Shown here: piece by piece, positions 18,101 through 26,245 of the stretch
Layout of the letters: each line of letters opens with the position of its first letter
Numbering within the stretch: position 1 is the first letter of the stretch
Source: Lyophyllum atratum
Taxonomy: Eukaryota; Basidiomycota; Agaricomycetes; Agaricales; Lyophyllaceae
Length of the DNA: 64,000 nucleotides
Direction: 5' to 3'
Assembly (NCBI GenBank): GCA_014905825.1
Contig: JACGCN010000011.1
Span: forward strand, 1,116,001-1,180,000
The notes under the pieces: generated by a model
The model's input: only the letters and a program-made list of their open reading frames with translations
Database searches by the model: none
Told to the model about the DNA's origin: nothing
Translations under genes and position numbers: made by a program

Positions 18101-19937
18101 CGAAGATGTCATGAAATTCCTTTTTCATTTTGTTCTCGAAGCGTTTCAAAGATTCCAAGGAGCTTAGCTCTTCGATGCGAGTACGCACGGCGGCAATTAC
18201 ATTAACTTCTTTAACAGTCTCAAAGAGATTTGCACGTTGCATACGTTCCAGACGCTGCTTGCATACGACCTTCAGCTCCTGAACCATTGCTTTACGGTGA
18301 CGCTTTGTCTTATTAAACGCAGCTCTGATTGACAGTCGTTTATGTGCAGGGATAGGTACAGGCGGTGCAGGATTAAGTAAACTATAGCCACAACGGGAGT
18401 CGATGATGGTACGTGCGTGATGGTCGGTAACGAGGTGATTATGGGCGAGGAAAGGCAGTCCGAGAATTATAGGTGAACAAAGACCTGGTGCAATGATAGC
18501 GCGTACGGCGTTGGAAGTCCATGAACGGTCGACAGATGACAAGGAAAGTTTGCAGTATTCGGTAAGAATCGTTGAGGTCTCAGGCCCCTTCTTCGATGGA
18601 TTCGGTGTAGCAGGAGACATGGCGAGACCGACATCTAAAGGTTCATGCAATCGAAAGCGACGGAGACCCAGGTGATCGGCTAGTTCTGCGTTAATCAAAA
18701 CAAGGTGTGAGCCACAATCAACAAGGGCAGATACGTGCACAGGAAGTTCGACGTTCGGTCCGGTAACTAACCCGTCCCAAAGATAATGAGGAACGGAAAA
18801 GGGAGCGATGCTTACATCTTCGGACGGCTCAGAATCGCTATCACTGTCGGAGTTCGAGGAGCCCGAGAGAACCCCAGTGATTGGAGAGTCGGGCATGACA
18901 GCTGCGACGATGCCGGAGTGAGAGGACGAGTCGGCCCAGGACGTGAAAGACGGGGAACCAGAACGGGGGACGACAGCGGCGACGGGTTTGGCAGCACGGG
19001 GATGCGCAGAAGATGACGACGACGAAGTCGACACCTTCTTCTTGGCAGCAGCAGCAGCAGCATTGGCGGCAGTGGCAGCGGTCGCGGCATCAGCAGCAGT
19101 CAACGTACGGTATGAACGACCGTCGGGGAAGCCCGTGGTACACGTTAAGGAGGTGCAATCTGTGTAGAAACGACGACATTTAAAACATCCCTCGTGCTCA
19201 CGCAGGAGAGTCTTCTCGTCGTCAAGAAGGGCCGGTGGCTTGGTACGATCAGTGGAAGTTGAACCAGCGGAAGGCTTCTTTCCGCTTGACGACCGGCCGC
19301 TGGCGTTGGCGGACCTGGAGTGGAGGAGGGGACGCTTAGCTGCTCGCTGAATAGCTTCCTCGACCACTTCACGCTGGCGTTTCGCAGCGCGATTACGTGA
19401 ATCGTCGATGGTCCGGACGGCATGTAGCCACTGATGCCAATCGACGATGTCCTGAAGCTTGTCGTCGAAGTACTTCTGAGAGAGCTCCGGGTCGAGACCA
19501 GCCTCGATCTTGACGCGAAGCTCGGTTGTAACGTCGAAGTGGGAGGGCGTGCCGACGAGGAGGGAGTTCATGGACTGCATTTCCGAGGCGTAGTCCCAGA
19601 AGCAGGACTTGGCGATGTCGAGACGGTGGGAGAGGATGCGGACACGAAGTTTGGTGATCCAGTCTTTAGGTAGATAGTTCGTTTTTAATTCTGCCACGAA
19701 TACGGGAAAGGTAAGGCCCATGATGCGATCGTGGTCACCAGAGATCCAGTCGCAGATGCGATGATCGCGAAGTCCGACGTATGCGCGAGAGACCTGGTCC
19801 TCAGCCTTCACGGCCTTCAGCTTGAAGAATTCGTTGCATCCACGCTCCCAATCCTTGATCAGGCGGGGAGTCAAATCGCCTTCGAGCAGGGTTGGAAGCT
19901 TGCTGTCCTTGAATTCAAGAGTGGCGACGGATGGCAT
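14961..19937 (-). CDS. Ty3/gypsy gag-pol polyprotein, chromodomain broken by a MITE
   Basis: The first in-frame ATG is at 19937 (MPSVATLEF). The open frame extends upstream to about 20333 without an ATG. In order I see a gag region, a Cys-rich knuckle-like EGCFKCRRFYTDC, an aspartic protease with DCGS in place of the usual D-T/S-G, reverse transcriptase with VYLDDIVIYS (about 17565), RNase H (TDASDRR, AELNYPVHEKEM, ADALSR), and integrase with an HHCC zinc site (AHDSLGHFG, CRECQ) and catalytic MDF, CDRDK and TSERSN. A C-terminal chromodomain starts near 15250 (FVDSIIEERKRGRG, YLVRYSGYG). After DRWIAGS the frame runs into MITE sequence and ends with about 56 foreign residues. The genuine end of the domain (MRDNEALDTWLARNGSG and a stop at 14454) lies beyond the MITE. 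All catalytic residues apart from the unusual protease site look intact. Confidence 0.93.
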   Translation of the reverse strand: MPSVATLEFKDSKLPTLLEGDLTPRLIKDWERGCNEFFKLKAVKAEDQVSRAYVGLRDHRICDWISGDHDRIMGLTFPVFVAELKTNYLPKDWITKLRVRILSHRLDIAKSCFWDYASEMQSMNSLLVGTPSHFDVTTELRVKIEAGLDPELSQKYFDDKLQDIVDWHQWLHAVRTIDDSRNRAAKRQREVVEEAIQRAAKRPLLHSRSANASGRSSSGKKPSAGSTSTDRTKPPALLDDEKTLLREHEGCFKCRRFYTDCTSLTCTTGFPDGRSYRTLTAADAATAATAANAAAAAAKKKVSTSSSSSSAHPRAAKPVAAVVPRSGSPSFTSWADSSSHSGIVAAVMPDSPITGVLSGSSNSDSDSDSEPSEDVSIAPFSVPHYLWDGLVTGPNVELPVHVSALVDCGSHLVLINAELADHLGLRRFRLHEPLDVGLAMSPATPNPSKKGPETSTILTEYCKLSLSSVDRSWTSNAVRAIIAPGLCSPIILGLPFLAHNHLVTDHHARTIIDSRCGYSLLNPAPPVPIPAHKRLSIRAAFNKTKRHRKAMVQELKVVCKQRLERMQRANLFETVKEVNVIAAVRTRIEELSSLESLKRFENKMKKEFHDIFEPIPHVKDLPRDVLAEIHLKTANQTIRTRTYQCPRKYRDAWQTLIGQHLEAGRIRPSSSQFASPAFIIPKSDPKVLPRWVNDYRELNSNTVPDNHPLPRVDDILHDCAKGKFFSTIDMTNSFFQTPMHPDHVPLTAVSTPFGLFEWLVMPMGLRNAPAIHQRRVSTALRDFIGKICHVYLDDIVIYSETLEEHHVNIRKILEALRAAHLYVNPAKTNLYCTSIDFLGHRISAAGIEADGRKIDRILNWPTPKSSTDVRSFLGLVRYIAAFLPHLADHTDVLTELTRKECDTSFPEWLPCHQRALDAIKKIVVSRDCLTTIDHDDPSKTIFVTTDASDRRSGAVLSFGDTWETARPVAFDSSTFKGAELNYPVHEKEMLSIIRACRKWRSDLFGTKFVVFTDHRTLENFHKQRDLSRRQARWMEFLSQFDCKIVYVKGEDNTVADALSRLPDDADPPDSAAAVAEAALLADMHDDDLVSRCINAVFPVSRASSPFAPAHSLAHRVAALEPPTTCVTPMVDPAIVKEIIAGYASDPWCRNLIAAAPGMTSLKCENKLWFLNSRLIVPRTGTVRETIFRLAHDSLGHFGFEKSYAAIRSAYYWPKMRRDLEFGYIPSCRECQRFKSSTNRPLGPLHPLPIPDGRCESVAMDFIGPLPADDGCDYLLTITDRLHSDIRLVPTHTDITASDLAELFFEHWYCENGLPTSIVCDRDKLFVSKFWKHLSKLVGVKMKMSSAYHPETDGTSERSNKTINQALRFHVDRDQHGWRRALPRVRFDLMNTVNKSTGFSPFQLRTGRSPRIIPPLIPVAPDAEPEELTAREIIERLRLDTLTAQDNLAQAKTQQAAQANNFRRDKFPFKVGQRVRLSTEDRRNAYKKKGENRVAKFMPRFDGPYTITGIHPEASTVTIDMPNAPHTYNTFHTSQVLPFQENDKDLFPSREYAQPAPVVTEDGQEEWFVDSIIEERKRGRGVQYLVRYSGYGPEHDRWIAGSVRRSCCSNRKRPQKDRTATAVATTSGCSCWDLKYAQRLLATGRDRSRPGGPGQRIAL

Positions 19938-20490
19938 GTTGCAGTGAGGGTCACGAAAGACGAGTGGGGGGGAGTCGGAAGAGCTGGCGGAAGAAGAGGA
20001 AGACGACGGGGAAGGACTCGGTGGAGCAGGGGGTGACGGTGGTCCAGGAGGCGGTGGTGTTGACACCGGTGTTGACAGTGGTGAAGACAGAGGCGGCGGC
20101 GTTGACGGCGGTGTCGACAGCGGTGAAGACGAGCGACGTAAATTCCCACCAGATGGCAGGGATTGAGCGGCAAAGGACGGTAACGGGACAGCGGCGGTCA
20201 CGCCTTTTGCAGGCGCACGGGAGACCGGCGGGAACGATGACCTACGCGCACGACTGCGTGTGGTGAGCGAGACAGCGACAGACGGCAGTCGGCGGGACAG
20301 TTTGACGTGAGGCTTGGCTATATGCGCAAGCAACGTGCGAGAGATCTATAACAGAGGATCTGTGATGCCGAGAACGTTCAGTACGCGTCAGGTACCAGTT
20401 AACGGAGATAACGACAGAAGGAGAAAAAAATCGCGCCGAGCGATCAAGGGCGGCGGTCGCGATAGGTAACGTTCGTTGTTTAAAAAAAAG

Positions 20491-20703
20491 TGGAAGCTTG
20501 GCCCGCTATAAGGGACAAGCTACACTGAATCGGACGCACCAAAACAGGAACGAAGTCTATTGGTTTGAAGTTCGAGGATAGCTACGCGTAGCCGTACGGA
20601 AGATGGGGGGAAAAGGGAAGGAAGAAGCGAGAGGTAAAGGCGGCGGGTATAAATGGGGACGCCGCCCAACAGGTATCAACAATGTACGTAATCCAGGATT
20701 ACA
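20491..20703 (-). repeat. 5' LTR of the chromovirus
   Basis: This 213-bp copy is identical to the one at 14086-14298 and lies upstream of gag on the minus strand, so it carries the element's promoter. A TATAAAT string inside it reads on the plus strand and is therefore probably not that promoter. Confidence 0.95.
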
Positions 20704-20708
20704 ACGTT

Positions 20709-21200
20709 TTGGAGAATGCGGTGGCGGCCTGGGACATGGCGAGCGGTCGGGTGACGTGGCGTGGTTGTGGGTGAGCAGTGGCATGGTGATGTGGCGGCTG
20801 CTGGTCATAGGCTGGTATGTTTGGTGTATCGCAGAGGGGTCGTCGGGTGAGGTGGCAGTCGATGGGGTGGTTATGAGCTATGCCCGGGGTTTGTCTGATG
20901 ACGTGGCGGTCAATGGAGTGGGTGTGGGCCGCGCTGGGCGTCGTTGGGTGACTTGGTGATTGATGTTGTCGTCGTGGGCCGCGCTGGGTATCGTTGGGTG
21001 ATGTGGCGGTCGATGCTGGTCTTTGGGTGTGCTGGGTGGGGCTGTAGCTCCTGGATTCTGTCTCCAGGTGGTCAAGGATGACTGAGGTGGGTTGCGAAGC
21101 GTACCTCGCGGCTCTCCCCCAGCTGGGGTCTGCCCTGGTTGCCTCCCCTGCTATCCCTTCGGTTGTAGTCCTTCTGAGGCCGTCACGGGGGCCTGACTAG
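20709..21200 (+). repeat. GTGGCG/GGGCCGCGCTGGG-rich short-repeat stretch
   Basis: The phrases GGTGACGTGGCG, TGATGTGGCGG and GGGCCGCGCTGGG-RTCGTTGGGTGA recur several times in a G/T-rich stretch beside the retrotransposon. No convincing protein frame exists. It looks like a decayed tandem repeat into or next to which the chromovirus inserted. Confidence 0.4.
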
Positions 21201-21658
21201 GCGTTGTGGGATGTGCAGTTGGTGGTGATGGCAAGTGGACGGCGCCGTGGGATGCAACGGCGGCGGTGGTGCTGGTCGTCGTAGTGGAACGCAATCAACA
21301 ATGAGTCGTCGGAGATCCCACAACACCTCGGGATGATCACGGGTCCCGAAGTCACGTGCCGATCAATTGATCCTATCACTTGAAAACGCCAACTATCCCA
21401 CGAGCCAGGCCATTTACAAAACCTCGTTCTATAAATAGAACTCGGAACGTATTCCATCTCCTGAGCCATTGTTAGAAAGAAATCTAGAACTTCGTCGAAG
21501 ACTTCGACGCTATTCCTGGCCATCTGCGCGATATTTTTCGTTGTCGAAGCACTAAGCAAGTTTAAGTCACACACCTCCAAAACAAATGAAACGCTGCCCC
21601 AGATGAGTTCCCCCCCCTGCAGGAGACGACTTGCACACGCCTTCCACCAGCCGTTCAA
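21197..21658 (-). pseudogene. Fragment of an unknown protein
   Basis: A minus-strand frame encodes a helical segment (ELIWGSVSFVLEV, then KNIAQMARNSVEVFDEVLDF, then FLTMAQEMEYV). Its style recalls the N-terminal helical domains of basidiomycete NACHT/STAND proteins. No ATP-binding domain is nearby and the downstream part of the frame loses protein-like character. I consider it a relic. The NACHT comparison is an impression, not a match. Confidence 0.25.
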
Positions 21659-21995
21659 ATGGCTTGAGCTTCAACGAGACATCATGAAACCCATGCAGGA
21701 ATTGTGTTGTTTTGCGTTGTCGATGCTGCTTGAAGGTTGTAGTAGTAGTAGTAGTAGTATATTACTGGCATGGTCCAATCGCTGAACACCAGGGTTCCGA
21801 GAGTTTCCCGATGATTAAGTACAGGCAAGCTATCTAACTATCATACATCTTTGTCTCGGGCCCGTAATCACAACTTCTAGTCGGCGAAGCCGCATCTGAG
21901 GTCGATAACTAGATAGCCATGACCAGGGCATGGGGTGTAGTACCCCGGCAGAGATTATTTCTTTTTGTAAGCGGGTGTATCATTCATACACAGCG

Positions 21996-22755
21996 TTTTC
22001 CGGAACATAGATGGGTACGGCCTCATAGATTTCTAACACTTCGTGTGTGGACTTTGCAAACAGTCTGATGGCCGTCCTTTCCTTCAAAATCATCTGGAGA
22101 AGGTCGATAGCGAGACCATCGGATGTGCATTTCTGTCCGTGATTTTTTTGCGGAGCTCATCCAGCTCATTTGAGCCAACACATTCTAGCAACGCATGTTC
22201 AGGCACTTCAGTGTCTGAAACGAAGTGTCTTCTGGGTAGGAGGGCTGTCTTTAGCTCGTTCCAGTCTGTTGTGAAGAAGATACAATTTGGAGGAGGTGTC
22301 AAGTTCACTGTGAATATGTTTTCCATCTTGGCTTCGAAGAGTAACCCGAAGAGGCGTAGCGCTCAATGGGTAGGCTTGAAAGGTAGTGTTGGTAACCAAG
22401 GGTGAGTATGAATCTCCAAGACCGCAGTTGTACCAAGAGGTCCCTGTAAGCAGTGGTATTCATATTGTCATTGACCCTCTATGTTAATCCAGGGTCTGGC
22501 AGAGATATGATGTTTTTGTAGTCCCAGAATGCTGCCAGAATAGGGCTCGCACATCAGATAGTCCTCGATAAGTAGACAAATACGAGATGGGGGGTCAATT
22601 TGGGCCATGTACACTTTTTTGGCCTCCCATGTGGGAAGGGACTCCATGCTGAGGGCAATATTACCAACTGTTCGAGCTTTGCTTGCCTTAATGTTATAAA
22701 GTGTTGCATATAAATTGTGTTGGGTAGGTTGAGGGTTATACCTGCACAGGTTCAT
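21996..22755 (-). pseudogene. Decayed gene of unknown family
   Basis: A protein-like minus-strand sequence starts at the ATG near 22755 (MNLCRYNPQPTQHNLYATLY) and continues past two in-frame TGA codons (about 22468 and 22365) to FEAKMENIFTVNLTPPP. Near 22125 it shifts frame once, going from ELDELRKKITDRNA to LAIDLLQMILKERTAI, before ending EAVPIYVPENAVYE* near 21996. Amino-acid composition is normal on both sides of each break, which argues for recent loss rather than chance frames. Introns could explain one break but no GT-AG pair fits well. I do not recognise the family. Confidence 0.4.
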
Positions 22756-22879
22756 TCTGTTGTGAACTTGACCGGCTTATCACCAAGCCTGAAGGTAAGC
22801 AGGCCTCAGGTGGCAGGGGAATCAATTTAAGAGTGTTACCAACTGCTCAAGCTTTGCTCGCCTTATTTTCGACATGTAT

Positions 22880-23863
22880 TTACAAAGTAAACCCTTGAGT
22901 AAACTTCAAAAAAAGCGTTTTGAGGGCTGGATTGAGCCTGGCACGGATGTGGAATATCGTTTGAAACCATATGTTAGGTCTGATGAGCGTGTGGTAGTGC
23001 CATAGACCGAAAATGTAAGCGCGATATTTGGCAGTGTGGTGCGGGAGCATTTGAATTTGACGAACGGCCCGGCCAGCCGCACGTGAAGAGCAGGGCAAAG
23101 GGTTTGCGTCGCCATCGTTGTGAACGACGACAAGGCTCACGATTCCGACAGTCAAGGTATTCATGAGTCACTCGGGCGCTTGCAGCCGCCGTCTTACTGC
23201 TGTAGCCTGCTAAAGGCACCCATTTGCGGATGTTCTCGGCATCTTCAAGCATCGACCCACATCAGTTTGGGATCATAGGAGGGCTTGGTGATCGCGGAAT
23301 GGGGCCAGGAGCAGTCTGTATGTTACTGAGAAGATGGGGAGGCAGTCGAAAGGATCGACAGGATGGTGTGGACGCATTGGACAACGAACAGAGCTGATGT
23401 GGCAGAAGGTAATTTCACGTTTGCCAGGCTCTAAACGATTTTCACGTCGATCTACCCAAAATACGGTTGATTTTTCGACATAGACTCGTAACCAGTATCT
23501 ATCAGCTCAAACACAGATCGTCGTTTCCGGTCTGCTTTGCAGAACCTGAGCTAAGACGGGGTTTATCTGGTTTTTCGGCTTTTGATGATGGTGGTTGCGG
23601 TCCAGCTGTCAGACACGGAGCAAAGGGTCGGTGATGGAATCCGCCTGCAACAGGAGATCAGAAAGGCTGGTAGGTGTTTCAATCCGTGTGCGCTCTTTCG
23701 CCGTAAGGAGTTCAATGTACGTCTTTCTCGCCCGTTCGAAGGCATTTTGCGCGGCTCCAGAGGCTGCCATAAAGGCGTAGACTATCGTGCTGTGTACGCA
23801 GAACCTGCGACCGCAAAGCTCAAGCCCCACTTTGATCTACACGTTTCACTGCAAATTACTTGA
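22880..23863. other. Intergenic stretch with weak minus-strand frames
   Basis: Short minus-strand frames occur at 22880-23250 and 23609-23830. The latter includes AFMAASGAAQNAFERARKTY and ELLTAKERTRIETPTSLSDL. They are partly protein-like but have no support from a family match or splice structure. They may be relics of the same accessory genes as the decayed gene at 22 kb. Confidence 0.25.
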
Positions 23864-24067
23864 AGAGTTCACCTGAGATTCACGGTTTGCAGTTGATCCG
23901 GATGGCCGCTTGATCATGACCAAGCTTTCCCCATCCGCCCCAGACATCCCGCTGTACAACTTCGAGTGGATGGAAGGGGATCACAGTCAGACTTCGTGGG
24001 TCCCGGGAAAACCACAAGTTATACAGCGAGCGTAAGCAAGATCCAGAGACCCGAAGCGACGTGAACT

Positions 24068-25302
24068 CTACATTATAGCACTTTCCACTGGCCCATAACG
24101 TTCCAAATCAGCCTCTGGATCCGGCCTCTCCACCTTCAGGACCCCAGCTTCCTTCAGTCCCTTATATACGGCCTTCGCATCGGCCTCTATATTATAAGAC
24201 ACCTGTGCGCCTGCGGAAATGCCAGTTACGAGACCTTTGACGTAGTTCCTACGGAGAGGCAAATTCAGCAACAATGTTCAAACAAAATGTGAGCTCATGT
24301 ACCAATCCCTGAACACGCCAGTCCGCCGACCAACGCTGACGACATAGTACTTGCCCTTCGTGCTCAATGACGTGACAGCAGAGTTCAGAAAGGGAGGTGG
24401 AGGTGGTGTGGTACAGCCCTTGTCCAGGTGCATCATAGCACTTTCCACTGGCCCATACTTCTTCAAATCAGCCTCCGGATCCGGCCTCACAACCTTCAAC
24501 ATCCCAGCTTCCTGTCGTCGCTGATATTCTGCATCCGCGTCGGCCTTTCTCTTGAAAGTCAACTGGGCACCTGCGCGAACGCCAGTTACGAGGCCTTTGA
24601 CGTAGTTCCTACGGAGGAGCAGATTCAGCAACAATGTGAGAACAAAATGCAAGATCATGTACCAATCCGTGAACACGCCGGTCTGCCGACCGATGCTGAC
24701 GACATAGTATTTGCCCTTTGAGTTCAGTAGCGTGACAGCAGAATTCGGGAAGGGAGATGGAGGCGACGTGGTACGGCCCGTGTCCAGGTCAGAGACTTGA
24801 GAAGGTGGAGTTGTTGGGTCTGTGACGGATAAGTGTGAAAGGGAATCCAGGACTTCCTGTTCAGCAGATATAGGTGTAGTAGAGAGGGGTTTTACAACTG
24901 GAACGCCACTTCTATCAATGGGCTGCTTCGCACTGTGAGTATTGACCTATCTCACCGTCAGCAAGGCTAAAAATATCACCACGCATCGAATGAGCTTACC
25001 TGCTCACTGGGTCGAGTTGGCGACTGGTGGAGCCCAGAAACGAGTCCAGGTTGGTATGTGCCTCCTAGGAGCTAGACCGACAAAGTAGGTAAGGATGTCA
25101 GTCAATGCTATGAACGGACTCACCTGTATAACGGCGAGCTCTTCGCCATCGCAGGCTGTCAGTCCCTCCGCGACGGTTGCATCACCTAGAGGAGCGCTCT
25201 CCGTGATCTAGAAGCCCTCGGTGTCATGAGGAAAGGTCGCGAAGCAACATTGTTGTGTAACAGTACCAGATCACAGTCGACTTCCGCGCGCTGTTGGTCC
25301 AT
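24068..25302 (-). CDS. Protein with two RNase H1 N-terminal (viroplasmin-like) domains
   Basis: Six exons join in phase: 25302-25267, 25207-25124, 25064-25000, 24932-24663, 24608-24303 and 24248-24068. The product is about 313 residues. A Ser/Thr/Pro-rich N-terminal third is followed by two copies of a domain with KYYVVSIGRQTGVFTDW then NYVKGLVTG...AGAQLTFK...DADAEYQ. This is the pattern of the RNase H1 N-terminal domain, which binds RNA/DNA hybrids or double-stranded RNA. Each domain is split by an intron of 54 bp at the same place (after the DW). The two domains are encoded by a direct 360-bp duplication (24071-24430 and 24431-24790). No RNase H catalytic domain follows. The stop comes right after the second domain. 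Binding of hybrids is inferred from the family. The start is the nearest in-phase ATG and could lie further upstream. Confidence 0.75.
24071..24790. repeat. 360-bp tandem duplication (exon-intron-exon unit)
   Basis: Positions 24071-24430 and 24431-24790 are direct copies at a constant offset of 360 bp, roughly 80-85% alike by eye. Each contains the second half of one domain exon, one intron and the first half of the next, so the duplication doubled the RNase H1 N-terminal domain and its intron together. Confidence 0.88.
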
Positions 25303-25531
25303 GCTGATGACTAGTACTCGACGAGGCCGATGGTGATGAGGGGAAGTGGATAAGAAGGATGGGAAGATAACTGAGCGCTCCCGATAGGCGCTTGATACAT
25401 GAGTTTCCATAGGGCGATAGAAGGCGGTTGTGATTCAGAGGCGTCTGTTGAAGTCCTGGACCAGGCTCCGATGATCCTAGACGCGTCGACTGCTGTGCCG
25501 AAGATAAGAGGGGACAGGACAATAGGTTGAG

Positions 25532-25885
25532 CTAGTCCGGAAGAACATCAGGTTCAGTCTGCTTGAGCGAAGGAGCGATGGGTGTTCGGGGTTTAACCAC
25601 ACCATAAGACTTAGGAGGAATTTTCACCGTGATGCCACTTGGAAAACACTGATCGGCAAAAGCCGCACCCGCGACTTCTCTGGCAGCCTCGACGTGCATC
25701 CTCTTCCATCCAAAAAGACGGACTTCTGGCGTCAGGGCAACTAGCTTTTTGACAGATGGATCACAGCGAGTTCCAAGACGCCCCGCAACACATGACCATA
25801 CCAATTTTTCACCAATATTGCTGCCATGGCCGGGCCATTTCCCATATACAGCCTGTACGTTGCTCCGCAAATCTTTTGTTGGCAA
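25532..25885 (-). pseudogene. Orphan coding-like exon, unknown
   Basis: A minus-strand frame of 117 codons without an ATG (it opens with TTG) encodes a plausible globular sequence, for example YGKWPGHGSNIGEKLVWSC and FADQCFPSGITVKIPPKSYG, and ends in a TAG. It may be the last exon of a gene whose upstream exons are gone or lie under the plus-strand gene. No family recognised. Confidence 0.3.
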
Positions 25886-26245
25886 GGAAGTTCACGCTCA
25901 TCATAGATGTTGGAATCCGATTTCGCGCTCTATCGGCGGGACGCAGTACTTGTCCACAGCTCTCTTACTTTCGAGAACAGGTGTCACTCTACAATTGACA
26001 AATCTTTCGAATTCACGTTCGCGCAATCGAAATGCAAATTAAGAACACCGTAAAGGACTCCTCACGGCTGTTTGGAGGCTTCACAGCACGCGCCTTAAAT
26101 GCCATGGACACTCTCACAACTGTTCACCGTATGATCAACAATGTCCTGTCAAATCAGCTTCTATGTCGCAATCTTGGTTATAGAGCAAGAAAAGGTCCTC
26201 CACAACGTAGACCAAACGTATTCCATATCCCTTCTTTTACTACCA

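Larger units (their letters stand above)
14081..20708 (-). mobile_element. Complete Ty3/gypsy chromovirus, with target duplication
   Basis: An LTR retrotransposon of 6,618 bp (14086-20703) is bordered by the 5-bp target duplication ACGTT (14081-14085 and 20704-20708). It has 213-bp LTRs that are identical by eye, a purine tract next to the 3' LTR, and a gag-pol frame read on the minus strand. Identical LTRs mean a very recent insertion. The internal sequence is interrupted by a later 616-bp MITE (14523-15138), so without it the element would be about 6.0 kb. No convincing tRNA primer-binding site follows the 5' LTR: the minus-strand sequence there starts CTTTTTTTTAAACAACGAAC. The priming mode (an unusual tRNA, or self-priming) is open. 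Confidence 0.95.
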
